From positions 2,578,501 to 2,642,500 of the forward strand of contig NZ_CP049250.1 of assembly GCF_011046895.1 (NCBI RefSeq): a stretch of DNA of 64,000 nt, given 5' to 3'. Within the stretch, counting starts at the first letter, position 1; the number at the start of each line of letters is the position of its first letter. A program made the position numbers and the translations under genes. Below, piece by piece: positions 45,233 to 54,277 of the stretch. The stretch is from Rhizobium rhizoryzae (GTDB taxonomy: Bacteria > Pseudomonadota > Alphaproteobacteria > Rhizobiales > Rhizobiaceae). The notes beneath the pieces are model-generated. The model was not told the DNA's origin and searched no databases. It saw only the letters and a list, made by a program, of their open reading frames with translations.

Positions 45233-46483
45233 ATGCGAGCCGTACATCGAGGGCTTTCCGTGACCGCTCCCATATCTTCCGATCTTCGCCGCTCCATCTA
45301 TGCGCTTGCTGCGCTGAACTTCTTTCTGGCCGATGCCCGAGATGGACTGGGACCGTTTCTGGACGGATTTCTGGCCACCCGCGGATGGGAGCCCTTCACG
45401 CTGGGCCTCCTGGCGACAATCGGCGGCGTGCTCGGCATGGTCGCGACACCGCTTTTCGGCGCGCTCGTCGATGCTTCCTCTCGAAAGCGAACGCTGATCA
45501 TCCTGCCCGTGGTGCTTGTGACCGCCATGGCGCTCTGGACGCTGGCCACGCCCAACAATTTCTCTGTCTTCGGCGGGCAATCGGCAACGGCTGTCGTTGG
45601 CGCGGTGATCGGGCCTGCCCTGATGGGGCTGACGCTCGGGCTCGTTGGCGAAAAACGATTCTCGGATCAAGTGTCGCGCAACGAGTTCTGGAACCATGCA
45701 GGCAATGTGTTCTCTCTTGGGGCAATCTATATCGGAAGTCTCTACTTCGGCCTGAACGGGGTCGTGGGCCTGATGTTGTTGACGGCCCTGGCGGCGATCA
45801 TCGCGACATTGGCAATCAACCCTGCGCACATTGACAACCGTGTGGCGCGCGGTATGGGAGCAAAGGAGCAGGACGATGGGCCATCCGGTCTTTCCGTACT
45901 CACCCATAGCAAGGGCCTTATCCTGCTGGCGCTTGTGCTGATGATTTTCCACTTCGGAAACGCGCCGATCAGCCGGCTGATTGCGCAGGATTTTTCGATC
46001 CAGCTAGGCAGCCCTTTTCGTACGACGGCCATTACGACGGGCATATCGCAGGTTTCCATGATCGTCATGGCCCTGATCGCACCGTGGCTCATCACCCGGT
46101 TCGGGCTGGGCTTCGTGTTCGTGGTCGCGCTGATGGCTCTTCCGATCCGCGGTGTGATCGCAGGGAGCTTCTCTGACTTCGCAGCCATTTATCCCGTGCA
46201 GTTTCTCGACGGGGTGGGAGCGGGTCTCATCGGCATTGCGACACCGCTGGCGGCAGAACGAATTCTGTCCGGCACCGGGCGCTTCAATGTCGGGCTTGGA
46301 GCGGTGATGACGGTGCAGGGGGTTGGCGCTTCGCTGAGCAATATCGTGGCCGGATGGCTGACGGATCAGGGTGGCTATTCGCTCGCCTATTTCGTCCACG
46401 GTGGTGTTGCCGCCTTCGCGCTCCTCCTCTTCATGTTTGGCGCAAAGGCGATTGCGCCTGAGCCGCGTAAAGGCGTTGCGTAA
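45233..46483 (+). CDS. MFS transporter
   Basis: 416 residues from ATG 45233; a GTG at 45260 with GAGGG upstream is an alternative start. Twelve hydrophobic segments are predicted. ADARDGLGPFLDGFL lies near the first helix, and the loop 2-3 motif is GALVDASSRKRTL. ATPLAAERILSGTGRFNVGLGAVMTVQGVG is near helix 10 (quoted only in part, APLAAERILSG). The family resembles rhizobial drug- or metabolite-efflux MFS proteins. It is divergent from dinB and its substrate is unknown. Confidence 0.85.
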   Translation: MRAVHRGLSVTAPISSDLRRSIYALAALNFFLADARDGLGPFLDGFLATRGWEPFTLGLLATIGGVLGMVATPLFGALVDASSRKRTLIILPVVLVTAMALWTLATPNNFSVFGGQSATAVVGAVIGPALMGLTLGLVGEKRFSDQVSRNEFWNHAGNVFSLGAIYIGSLYFGLNGVVGLMLLTALAAIIATLAINPAHIDNRVARGMGAKEQDDGPSGLSVLTHSKGLILLALVLMIFHFGNAPISRLIAQDFSIQLGSPFRTTAITTGISQVSMIVMALIAPWLITRFGLGFVFVVALMALPIRGVIAGSFSDFAAIYPVQFLDGVGAGLIGIATPLAAERILSGTGRFNVGLGAVMTVQGVGASLSNIVAGWLTDQGGYSLAYFVHGGVAAFALLLFMFGAKAIAPEPRKGVA

Positions 46484-46648
46484 CAATTGCGATGGATCCC
46501 GCGTAGGAGGATCGGAAATTCGCTCACTGCGCCTCGCCAGTTGCAATCCTTGCACTAGATGAAGCCCGGTCCAGATCCGCTGGCGCCAGTCTGTGCGTTT
46601 TCGTCTGTACACGTTTTTTCATGGCTTGATCCGGGGAAGGGATTTTCA

Positions 46649-47563
46649 ATGACTGCCATCCGCAAACACATCAGCGCGCTCGTCGTGGCGCTTGGACTAT
46701 CGGTCACAGCGGCACAGGCCCAGGTCGTCGTTTCCTCGAAGATCGACACTGAAGGCGGCGTGCTGGGCAACATCATTCTCAGCATGCTGAAGGCAAACAA
46801 CATCGAAGCAACCGATCGTCTGCAACTGGGTGCAACGCCGATCGTACGCAAGGCGCTTCTGGCAGGCGAAATCGACATCTACCCGGAGTATACGGGAAAT
46901 GGCGCCTTCTTCTTCAACAAGGCGGACGATCCTGCCTGGAAGGATGCGGCAAAGGCGTTCGAGACCGTAAAGAAGCTGGATTACGACGCGAACAAGGTGG
47001 TCTGGCTTTCAGCTTCACCGGCCAACAACACCTGGGCAATTGCCCTTCGCAAGGATGTGGCCGACAAGAACAAACTGAAATCGCTTTCGGATTTCGGGAA
47101 ATATGTGACCGGTGGCGGGCAGGTCGTTCTCGCAGCGTCTGCGGAATTCGTCAATTCCGCTGCAGCTTTGCCAGCCTTCCAGACGACCTACAGCTTCAAG
47201 CTCCAGCCCAACCAGTTGATCACGCTTTCCGGTGGCGATACGGCCGCGACAATCGCGGCGGCGGCCAATCAGACCAATGGCGCAAATGCTGCCATGGTCT
47301 ACGGGACCGACGGTGGCATTGCGCCATCCGGGCTTGTGGTTCTGGAAGACGACAAGGGCGTGCAGCCGGTCTACCAGCCGGCGCCGGTCATTCGCGAAGA
47401 CGTTCTCAAGAAGAACCCTAAAATCGAGGACATCCTCAAGCCGGTTTTCGCAAAGCTAGATCTCGTGACTTTGCAGGAACTGAATGGACGCGTTCAATTG
47501 GGTGGCGAACCTGCCAAGGCAGTGGCCGATGATTTTCTGAAGAAGAACGGCTTTCTGAAGTAA
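46649..47563 (+). CDS. Osmoprotectant ABC transporter substrate-binding protein (OsmF/YehZ-type)
   Basis: 304 residues from ATG 46649, after GGGAAGGG. A signal peptide ends near AAQAQ (residues 24-28). The mature domain has the family's GEIDIYPEYTGNGA, and LSASPANNTWAIALRKDVA follows. The substrate pocket of the OpuAC-like fold binds betaine or a related quaternary amine. It is the first gene of the four-gene YehZYXW-type operon. Confidence 0.92.
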   Translation: MTAIRKHISALVVALGLSVTAAQAQVVVSSKIDTEGGVLGNIILSMLKANNIEATDRLQLGATPIVRKALLAGEIDIYPEYTGNGAFFFNKADDPAWKDAAKAFETVKKLDYDANKVVWLSASPANNTWAIALRKDVADKNKLKSLSDFGKYVTGGGQVVLAASAEFVNSAAALPAFQTTYSFKLQPNQLITLSGGDTAATIAAAANQTNGANAAMVYGTDGGIAPSGLVVLEDDKGVQPVYQPAPVIREDVLKKNPKIEDILKPVFAKLDLVTLQELNGRVQLGGEPAKAVADDFLKKNGFLK

Positions 47564-47634
47564 TCCTATGATTGATCGGGGAGCCGGATCGTCTTCCGGC
47601 TCCGGTCGGGAAGCGTGAAACGGGCAGGGCGGAT

Positions 47635-48804
47635 TTGATCAAACAAAAGATCGACAAACTGGGGGTTGTCATCGCGCTCATCGCCATGCCAGCGCTCCTC
47701 TTTGTCCCGTTCGTCACGTTCAAGGCCAACCGGATTGTACAGGGACAGCCGGTTTGGGTTTTCTCGGCCTTGCCTGCATGGGCCGCCGCCTGTTTGACGC
47801 TGGTGGTCGTTGCGGTGCTCGTAAGCGCGATCTTGAAAGCGGGCGTGCTGGTCAGAATGATCGCGGCATGCCTTGGTCTTGTCACGGTACTCGTCGCGAT
47901 CGGCCTCGCAGCCAGCTTTCTCACGCCGGAAGGCAACAGTTTTGCGCGCGTCTCGACGGCGAGCGGTTTCTGGATGCTGCTGTTTGCGTTTTCGATGCTG
48001 CTGATTGATGCACTGGCCCGATTGCGTCCAAGACCACTGGTCCGAATTTTCCTTCTCCTGGCCGGCCTCGTGCTGTTGGGACTGCTTGCGCGGAGCGGCG
48101 TCTGGAACGAGCTTTCTCTCTTGAAGGAGTTTTCAAGCCGAGCTGACAGCTTTTGGCGCGAAGCGTGGCGACATCTGGCGCTTGCGGTCGGATCGCTCGT
48201 GACTGCCTTTGCCATGGGATTGCCGCTTGGCATTCTGTGCTATCGGGTCGAGCGTTTGAGAGCCGCGATACTGAACGTTCTCAATGTCATCCAAACCATC
48301 CCATCGATCGCGCTCTTCGGACTGCTGATCGCGCCGCTCGGTTGGATAGCGGCAAATCTGCCTGGCGCATCGGAACTCGGCATCCGGGGTATAGGAGCCG
48401 CACCCGCCTTCATCGCGCTCGTTCTCTATGCGCTGCTTCCCATCGTGGCCAATACGGTGAGCGGCCTGGTCGGCGTGGATACTGCCGTCAGCAATGCTGC
48501 CAAAGGCCTTGGCATGACCGATGGACAGATCCTGCGACGGATAGAGTTGCCGCTTGCCATGCCCGCCATCCTCACGGCCATTCGCATTGTCTTGGTGCAA
48601 AACATCGGCATGGCGACGATCGCGGCGCTGATTGGCGGTGGCGGCTTCGGCGTCTTCGTTTTCCACGGAATAGGGCAGACTGCGACGGATCTTGTGCTGC
48701 TTGGGGCGCTGCCAACTGTCGCGCTTGCGCTTAGTGCCGCCGTGATCATGGACGCGTTGACCGAACTTGCCACCCGCGCTCGCAAGGAGATTGCTACCGC
48801 ATGA
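47635..48804 (+). CDS. Osmoprotectant ABC transporter permease (YehY-type)
   Basis: About 389 residues from a TTG at 47635 with AGGG upstream; an earlier TTG at 47572 is in frame but less convincing. An N-terminal extension with about four extra helices precedes the permease domain. The EAA loop is AAKGLGMTDGQILRRIELPLAMPAIL. This long-N-terminus architecture is typical of YehY. It overlaps the ATPase gene by four bases. Confidence 0.9.
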   Translation: MIKQKIDKLGVVIALIAMPALLFVPFVTFKANRIVQGQPVWVFSALPAWAAACLTLVVVAVLVSAILKAGVLVRMIAACLGLVTVLVAIGLAASFLTPEGNSFARVSTASGFWMLLFAFSMLLIDALARLRPRPLVRIFLLLAGLVLLGLLARSGVWNELSLLKEFSSRADSFWREAWRHLALAVGSLVTAFAMGLPLGILCYRVERLRAAILNVLNVIQTIPSIALFGLLIAPLGWIAANLPGASELGIRGIGAAPAFIALVLYALLPIVANTVSGLVGVDTAVSNAAKGLGMTDGQILRRIELPLAMPAILTAIRIVLVQNIGMATIAALIGGGGFGVFVFHGIGQTATDLVLLGALPTVALALSAAVIMDALTELATRARKEIATA

Positions 48805-49736
48805 TCGAGATAGACGAGATCTCCAAACTTTACGATGGGCGCGCTGTCGTGGACCGGGTTTCGATGCAGATTCCAGCGTCGACGATCACCGCGATCGTGG
48901 GCACATCCGGCTCCGGCAAGACCACGCTCATGCGCATGGTCAATCGCCTGATCGACCCCACCTCCGGGAAGATCAAAATCAACGGGCAGGATATAACATG
49001 CACACAGCCCCACGAATTGCGGAGGCGAATCGGCTACGCCATCCAGGGACACGGCCTCTTCCCGCACCAAACGGTCTACGACAATATCGCGACGGTACCG
49101 CGTCTCCTGAAATGGGACAGAGCAAAGATCGAGCAAAAGGTGCGCGAACTGCTTGCCCTTTTTCAGCTGGAGTTTGACAGCTTCGCACGGCGATATCCGC
49201 ATGAATTGTCCGGCGGTCAGCAGCAACGCGTCGGTGTAGCACGCGCCCTTGCGGCAGAGCCCGACCTGCTGCTGATGGACGAACCTTTCGGCGCGCTCGA
49301 TCCGATCATCCGGGCCAAGGCACAAAGCGATTTGCGGGATATTCAGCGCAAACTCGGCACGACGATTCTGCTTGTGACCCACGATATGGACGAAGCATTT
49401 CGTCTTTCCGATCGGATTGCCGTGATGAATGCGGGCAAGCTGCTGCAGTATGCAGAACCGCGAACGCTTTTGACGCATCCAGCGGATTCCTTCGTGGCGG
49501 AAATGGTGGGGCAGGCAGAGCGCGCTTTCCGCCTATTGTCCCTGAATGGCGTGGATGCGATTGCCGAAGATGGGCAGGCCGCTGGCGCAGCTTTGCCCGC
49601 GGATCTGACCCAGCGCGAAGCCTTGTCAGACCTTCTCTGGAGCGGACGTGATGCGGCGCCTATTGCCCAGCCGGACGGGCGGGCCCCAAGGCGGGTAACA
49701 CTGTCGCGTCTGCTTGCGGCGGCGGCGGAGCGATGA
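48801..49736 (+). CDS. Osmoprotectant ABC transporter ATP-binding protein (YehX-type)
   Basis: 311 residues. Walker A is GTSGSGKTT near 38-46, the signature is LSGGQQQRVGVARAL, and Walker B is LLLMDEPFGALDP. The H-loop is in LVTHDMDEAF. The C-terminal extension of about 60 residues is regulatory in this subclass. It couples ATP hydrolysis to substrate import. It overlaps both flanking permease genes by four bases. Confidence 0.95.
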   Translation: MIEIDEISKLYDGRAVVDRVSMQIPASTITAIVGTSGSGKTTLMRMVNRLIDPTSGKIKINGQDITCTQPHELRRRIGYAIQGHGLFPHQTVYDNIATVPRLLKWDRAKIEQKVRELLALFQLEFDSFARRYPHELSGGQQQRVGVARALAAEPDLLLMDEPFGALDPIIRAKAQSDLRDIQRKLGTTILLVTHDMDEAFRLSDRIAVMNAGKLLQYAEPRTLLTHPADSFVAEMVGQAERAFRLLSLNGVDAIAEDGQAAGAALPADLTQREALSDLLWSGRDAAPIAQPDGRAPRRVTLSRLLAAAAER

Positions 49737-50485
49737 TGCAGATCACGGCGGGTTCGTTGACAAGAGCGCTATTCGGCCTCGGCATTCTGGCCTTTCTTGT
49801 GAGGCCGGAATGGTTTGAACCGGCTCTTCGGCTGCTTGTCGATCAGAACATGCCGGTCATCTACCTTCAGGGCAATCTGCTGTCTCTTCTGCTTCAACAT
49901 CTGGCCCTGGTTCTTGCCGCAACAATGGTAGCTGCCATCCTGGCTGTCAGCGCCGCCATTTTCGTCACGCGGCCGGTCGGTAGTGATTTTCTGCCGATTT
50001 CCCGCAGCATCGTTTCAATCGGCCAGACCTTTCCGCCCGTTGCAGTTCTGGCCCTTTGCGTGCCCGTTCTGGGGTTCGGCAACGGACCCACCCTCGTAGC
50101 ACTCATCCTTTACGGCCTTCTTCCAATCTTCGAGAATGCGCTGACAGCGCTGCGCACGATAGATCCGGCGGTTCTGGAGGCGGCACGAGGCAGCGGGATG
50201 AGCGAGCCGCAGAAGCTGATACGAGTTGAACTGCCGCTCGCCATGCCCTTAATCATATCCGGCATCCGACTATCCGCAGTCATCAGCGTTGCGACGGCCA
50301 CGATCGGCTCCACGGTGGCGGCAAAGACGTTGGGCGAAGTCATCTTTGCAGGCCTGCAGAGCTACAATTACGCCTTCATTCTCCAGGGAGGAGTGCTTGT
50401 GGCGGCACTGGCTTTGCTGATCCATGATACCCTGATGATCGTGGAATACCGGGTGCAGCGGCTTCGACGCCCCTTGAGTGAATGA
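49733..50485 (+). CDS. Osmoprotectant ABC transporter permease (YehW-type)
   Basis: 250 residues from ATG 49733 (a second ATG at 49736). Six hydrophobic segments are predicted, and the EAA loop is EAARGSGMSEPQKLIRVELPLAMPLI. It is the second permease of the operon. Its 3' end (50376-50485) is overlapped in antisense by the end of the VOC dioxygenase gene. Confidence 0.92.
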   Translation: MMQITAGSLTRALFGLGILAFLVRPEWFEPALRLLVDQNMPVIYLQGNLLSLLLQHLALVLAATMVAAILAVSAAIFVTRPVGSDFLPISRSIVSIGQTFPPVAVLALCVPVLGFGNGPTLVALILYGLLPIFENALTALRTIDPAVLEAARGSGMSEPQKLIRVELPLAMPLIISGIRLSAVISVATATIGSTVAAKTLGEVIFAGLQSYNYAFILQGGVLVAALALLIHDTLMIVEYRVQRLRRPLSE

Positions 50486-51386
50486 AGATACGAACCAGTG
50501 CGTTTCCGGGCGCCTGCAAACAGATCCCGTCGCGCAGGTCAACCGACTCGCCGTCGGCGCTGCCATCCTGGTAGACGGGCAAACGACAGTCGTCCCGCAC
50601 ATAAAGCGTAAACTCGCGCATGCGCGCCATTCCGTTCGGAGCCGGGCGCCGGACACCATCGCGGCGAACCTGCAAGGCCAGACGATGGGTAAATTCGCCG
50701 CCTGCACTCAGATCGCCAAAGCCGTTATCCGGCAGGAAACGGTTTTCTCGAAAGCCAAGCGACTTGAAGAAGGCATAGTCTGTTTCCAAACCGGAAACAT
50801 CGAGATGAAGATGGCCGATATAGGCGAGATCGGAAACAGGAGCGACCGCGGCCAGATCGCAGACCTGCGCCAGTTCCCATTCAACATCGAGTGGAAGAGG
50901 AGGACCGAGAGGGCGATCCGAAACACCAGTCGCTGCGAAGCGGGACCCTGCGTCGAGCTCCGTGCGCCGCCGCTCCGGAGTTTCCAGAGTGACCTCCACA
51001 CCTAATCCGTCAGGATCCGTGAAATACAATGATTTAGCGATGACCCGGTCGGTTGCTTCCACCTCTACATTCTTGCCGAGGAGACGCCTGAAGATACGGG
51101 AAAACTCTGCCTGGCACGGAACATGGATCGCAAGATGATGAAGTCCGTCAAAACCTTCTTGCGCGGCAACCTTTGCGCACGGGTGGAGCACGATCAACGT
51201 GCGCCACGCTGTACCGAGCTCTGCGACCGCGCCGAGTCTCCGAGGTTTCAGACCGACGACACCCTGCCAGAATGCAATTGCACGCTCAAAATCCGTCACC
51301 TCCAGATGAACGCATCCATAGAATGTCGTCTCCTCGGTCAACGAAAGAGGAGACACGGTTGCATTGTGGTTTGCCAAAATTTCCAA
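50376..51386 (-). CDS. VOC-family extradiol dioxygenase-like protein (CatE-type)
   Basis: About 336 residues, starting at TTG 51386 after GGGAGGG. Two glyoxalase/VOC modules are visible: CVHLEVTDFERAIAFWQGVVGL and HHLAIHVP in the first, and YIGHLHLDVSGLETDYAFFKSLGF in the second. His ligands are in HLEVTD and HLHLDV. This is the arrangement of catechol-2,3-dioxygenase-like enzymes. The last ~34 residues are antisense to the YehW gene and look like a readthrough tail. A divergent LysR gene is adjacent. Confidence 0.8.
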   Translation of the reverse strand: MEILANHNATVSPLSLTEETTFYGCVHLEVTDFERAIAFWQGVVGLKPRRLGAVAELGTAWRTLIVLHPCAKVAAQEGFDGLHHLAIHVPCQAEFSRIFRRLLGKNVEVEATDRVIAKSLYFTDPDGLGVEVTLETPERRRTELDAGSRFAATGVSDRPLGPPLPLDVEWELAQVCDLAAVAPVSDLAYIGHLHLDVSGLETDYAFFKSLGFRENRFLPDNGFGDLSAGGEFTHRLALQVRRDGVRRPAPNGMARMREFTLYVRDDCRLPVYQDGSADGESVDLRDGICLQAPGNALVRIFIHSRGVEAAAPGIPRSSGYHGSAKPVPPQALLPGE

Positions 51387-51443
51387 TGTCACCCTCCCAG
51401 GAACATAGAATAAATAAATACGATTTAATTCGTCACTTCTAAA

Positions 51444-51475
51444 TATTCGCAATTTTCATTATTGGCATCCGAATA
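51444..51475. promoter_or_regulatory. AT-rich divergent promoter region with inverted repeat
   Basis: The AT-rich interval between the VOC and LysR genes contains TATTCG (51444-51449) and CGAATA (51470-51475). LysR-type regulators bind interrupted palindromes like this. Specific binding is unproven. Confidence 0.4.
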
Positions 51476-51584
51476 GATAACAGAGGTTAGTTCAGAGATT
51501 TGCTTCGTGTTGATCGAAAATATCTCTTTATTCTCATGTGATCATGATCTAGATTGTGAATGCTCGATTTCTCAGGTGTTGATG

Positions 51585-52517
51585 ATGGACAGTCTGCTCA
51601 GCTTGCGGGTTTTCGCAGCCGTTGCCGAATTGCGGAGCTTCGCCGCCGCCGCAGAGCGCCTTGAACTTTCTGCAGCCATGGCCAGCAAGCATGTTCAGAA
51701 GCTTGAACAACGGCTCGCGACGCGACTGCTGCATCGAACCAGCCGGAGCGTGAGCCTGACGGAAGACGGCGTCATCTATCTTGAGCGGGTTCGACGGCTT
51801 ATCGAGGGCCTTGACGACGTGGAGGCCCAGATTGGCGAGAGCCGACAGGTACCCCGAGGTACATTGCGGATCAGCGCGCCGCAATACCTTGCAAATCCTG
51901 GCTTTTCGCAATGCCTTGTCGAGTATGCACAGCGTTATCCAAACGTGAAAATGGATATCGATCTGGAGGGCAGGGTGGTTAACCTTGCGGCGGAAGGTTT
52001 CGACATCGCATTGCGGACAAGCTACTCGCTTGACGAGGGATTGATCGCGCGCAAGCTGGGACATGTGCCGTTTCATCTCGCCGCTGCACCGTGCCTGCTC
52101 GAAAAATTGGGTCGGCCAGCACAGATTTCCGATCTGAACGACAAACCGTTTCTCTGTTATTCTCCGTACGGGACAGATGGTCGTATCCGTTATGAGGACG
52201 GCAATAGGATTGTGGATCTCCAGTTCAAACCGGTGTTTTGCAGCGACCACGAGCAGCTACTTCTTCAATGCGCCAGGAAAGCAATGGGGTTCATGTTCCT
52301 GCCCGCCATATTGGCAGAAGAGGAATTCTCTCACGGCAGGCTGGAGCGTGTTTTGCCGAGCGTCCTCAACATTGCTCCACCCCTTTATGCGGTTTACTCT
52401 TCCAGCGCCTATCTTCCGGCGAAGATCAGAACATTCCTGGATTTCATCCGCCATCGCAGCAATCTCGGCTGGTTGATCAACGGTGATGAAACAACTTCGG
52501 AATCGGGCTCATTGTAG
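51585..52517 (+). CDS. LysR-family transcriptional regulator
   Basis: About 310 residues from ATG 51585, with AGGTG upstream; the upstream 25 codons lack a ribosome-binding site. The N-terminal winged HTH (LLSLRVFAAVAELRSFAAAAERLELSAAMASKHVQKLE, cited as residues 4-40) is typical of LysR. The effector domain begins near residue 90 (RGTLRISAPQYLANPGF). It is divergent from the VOC gene and probably controls it. Confidence 0.94.
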   Translation: MDSLLSLRVFAAVAELRSFAAAAERLELSAAMASKHVQKLEQRLATRLLHRTSRSVSLTEDGVIYLERVRRLIEGLDDVEAQIGESRQVPRGTLRISAPQYLANPGFSQCLVEYAQRYPNVKMDIDLEGRVVNLAAEGFDIALRTSYSLDEGLIARKLGHVPFHLAAAPCLLEKLGRPAQISDLNDKPFLCYSPYGTDGRIRYEDGNRIVDLQFKPVFCSDHEQLLLQCARKAMGFMFLPAILAEEEFSHGRLERVLPSVLNIAPPLYAVYSSSAYLPAKIRTFLDFIRHRSNLGWLINGDETTSESGSL

Positions 52518-52584
52518 CAAGATAACCAGGGATTACGTGACGCTTTGAACACCATTCCGTGCACTCCCAGACAGGAGGCGAATA

Positions 52585-52674
52585 TGGCGGAAGAGGTGGG
52601 ATTCGAACCCACGGTACGCTTTCACGCACGCCGGTTTTCAAGACCGGTTCCTTAAACCACTCGGACACTCTTCC
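52585..52674 (-). tRNA. tRNA-Ser(TGA)
   Basis: A 90-nt class II tRNA on the minus strand. The acceptor stem is GGAAGAG / CTCTTCC, the anticodon loop is CTTGAAA (TGA), a long variable arm contains GTGCGTGAAAGCGTAC, and the T-loop is GTTCGAATC. GCCA is encoded at the 3' end. Confidence 0.95.
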
Positions 52675-52937
52675 ATGTCTGCCGACGCAAAGCGCGACGG
52701 CCCGGTTTGGAGCGGTTTATAGTGATGTGATGGGTTGCGTCAACTGCACTCGTACAGCACGCAACGGATTTTACGTGATCGTCAGACATTGGCGCGCAGC
52801 CGAGCGGAACAGTGGCTCAAACAGTCGCGACGCGCCCTTGGGATTTTAGTCAAATGTTAACCATATTTGCGAGTAATTTTAATTATCCACTCTTTTGGAT
52901 CGCAATTTGGCCACGTTGAGGGCAAAACTTCGGGCAC

Positions 52938-54233
52938 ATGAGAGCGACAGGGTCTCGGCCCTTGCTTGCTCGCCGTTTTGGGACGGCGCCTGTAGTGTGT
53001 TATGCGTGGGGCAAGAGTTTGAGTTCGCGAAAGAATAAGCTCGTTTTGGGTGCAAAGTGGCTTGGCGTCGCCTTTGTTTGTGCAAGCATGGCATCCTGCG
53101 CTTCGACATCCAACACGCCGACGGCGGCGAAAAAGAACAAGCCCAAAAGCAAGGAATACTTTGCGGAGAGCGAATATGGCGTGAAGGCCAGTCCGCGCGT
53201 GGTAGCAGATGGCCAACCCGTACCGAAGGGTGGCGGCCGCTACATGGTGGGCAATCCTTACGAGGTCAAAGGCAAGGTCTACGTTCCCAAGGAAGATCCC
53301 AACTACAACAAGACCGGGTTGGCTTCCTGGTATGGCTCCGCATTCCACGGGCGGTACACGGCTAACGGCGAGGTGTATGACAGCGAACACCTGTCTGCGG
53401 CGCACCCGACGTTTCCGCTGCCGAGCTATGCCCGCGTGACCAATATGGACACCGGCTCCTCCGTTGTTGTTCGTGTGAACGACCGCGGTCCATTCCATCC
53501 GGGTCGTATCATCGATGTCTCCGACAAGACGGCTGAACTGCTGGACTTCAAGCGGATCGGTACGGCACGCGTCAATGTTCAGTACGTCGGCAAGGCGGAT
53601 CTCAGCGGCCATGACATGCCGTACTTGATGGCATCCTATGTGCGTAAGGGAAATCGCCTGCCGGGTATCTATCCTGATCCGCAGATTGCAACAGGCGTGA
53701 TGGTGGCTTCCAACCAGCCGCTGGGCGACCAGTTGCAGAGCTTTGCCCGCAATGGCGGTACGACCACCCCAGCGGCGCGCCCCAATACGCCCAAAGCAGC
53801 AAAGCCGGAAATGCGCATGCCCGCCGCGCCTGTGATGGCGCAGACCGCCGCTGTTTCTGCTCCGAAGCCGGTTCAGACTGCGGCACTTTCCGCACCGAAG
53901 CCGAGTGACAGACCGGCCAATCTTCCCAATGCACGTCCGCAAATCGCGGCTGCCGCTCCCGTTGCTGCGCCAGTAACGTCCAGGCCGGTGGCGGCACCAG
54001 TTCATGCTCCTCAGCCGGCCCAAGTGGCGGTTGCCGCAACTCAGCCCAAGAACGCAGTGCAGCCCGTCAAGCGCAGTGCTGCGCCGGCCTACACGTCTGA
54101 AACTGCCTATGCGGCACCGGCAAAGCGCGCACCAAGCGGGCCGCAGGTGGTTTTTGGAAACGTCATTCTGCGCGATGACGGAATGATGCAACAGGTCAAC
54201 GATTCCGCAGGGCAAAAGCCTGCCAAGCGCTGA
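52938..54233 (+). CDS. rlpA: RlpA-like lipoprotein with double-psi beta-barrel
   Basis: About 431 residues from ATG 52938; a TTG at 53019 would give a cleaner lipoprotein signal and may be the true start. The lipobox is ASMASCAS. The barrel domain is TGLASWYGSAFHGRYTANGE to RGPFHPGRIIDVS, with the family's catalytic Asp in RVNDRGPF. RlpA cleaves naked glycan strands at the septum. Instead of a SPOR domain, the C-terminal ~200 residues are Ala/Pro-rich (PVAAPVTSRPVAAPVHAPQP). It is the first of rlpA-dac-tmk-holB. Confidence 0.88.
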   Translation: MRATGSRPLLARRFGTAPVVCYAWGKSLSSRKNKLVLGAKWLGVAFVCASMASCASTSNTPTAAKKNKPKSKEYFAESEYGVKASPRVVADGQPVPKGGGRYMVGNPYEVKGKVYVPKEDPNYNKTGLASWYGSAFHGRYTANGEVYDSEHLSAAHPTFPLPSYARVTNMDTGSSVVVRVNDRGPFHPGRIIDVSDKTAELLDFKRIGTARVNVQYVGKADLSGHDMPYLMASYVRKGNRLPGIYPDPQIATGVMVASNQPLGDQLQSFARNGGTTTPAARPNTPKAAKPEMRMPAAPVMAQTAAVSAPKPVQTAALSAPKPSDRPANLPNARPQIAAAAPVAAPVTSRPVAAPVHAPQPAQVAVAATQPKNAVQPVKRSAAPAYTSETAYAAPAKRAPSGPQVVFGNVILRDDGMMQQVNDSAGQKPAKR

Positions 54234-54277
54234 TCCTTTGGTTGCGCAGGCGCTACTGCACTGCTAGCTATGCAAGC

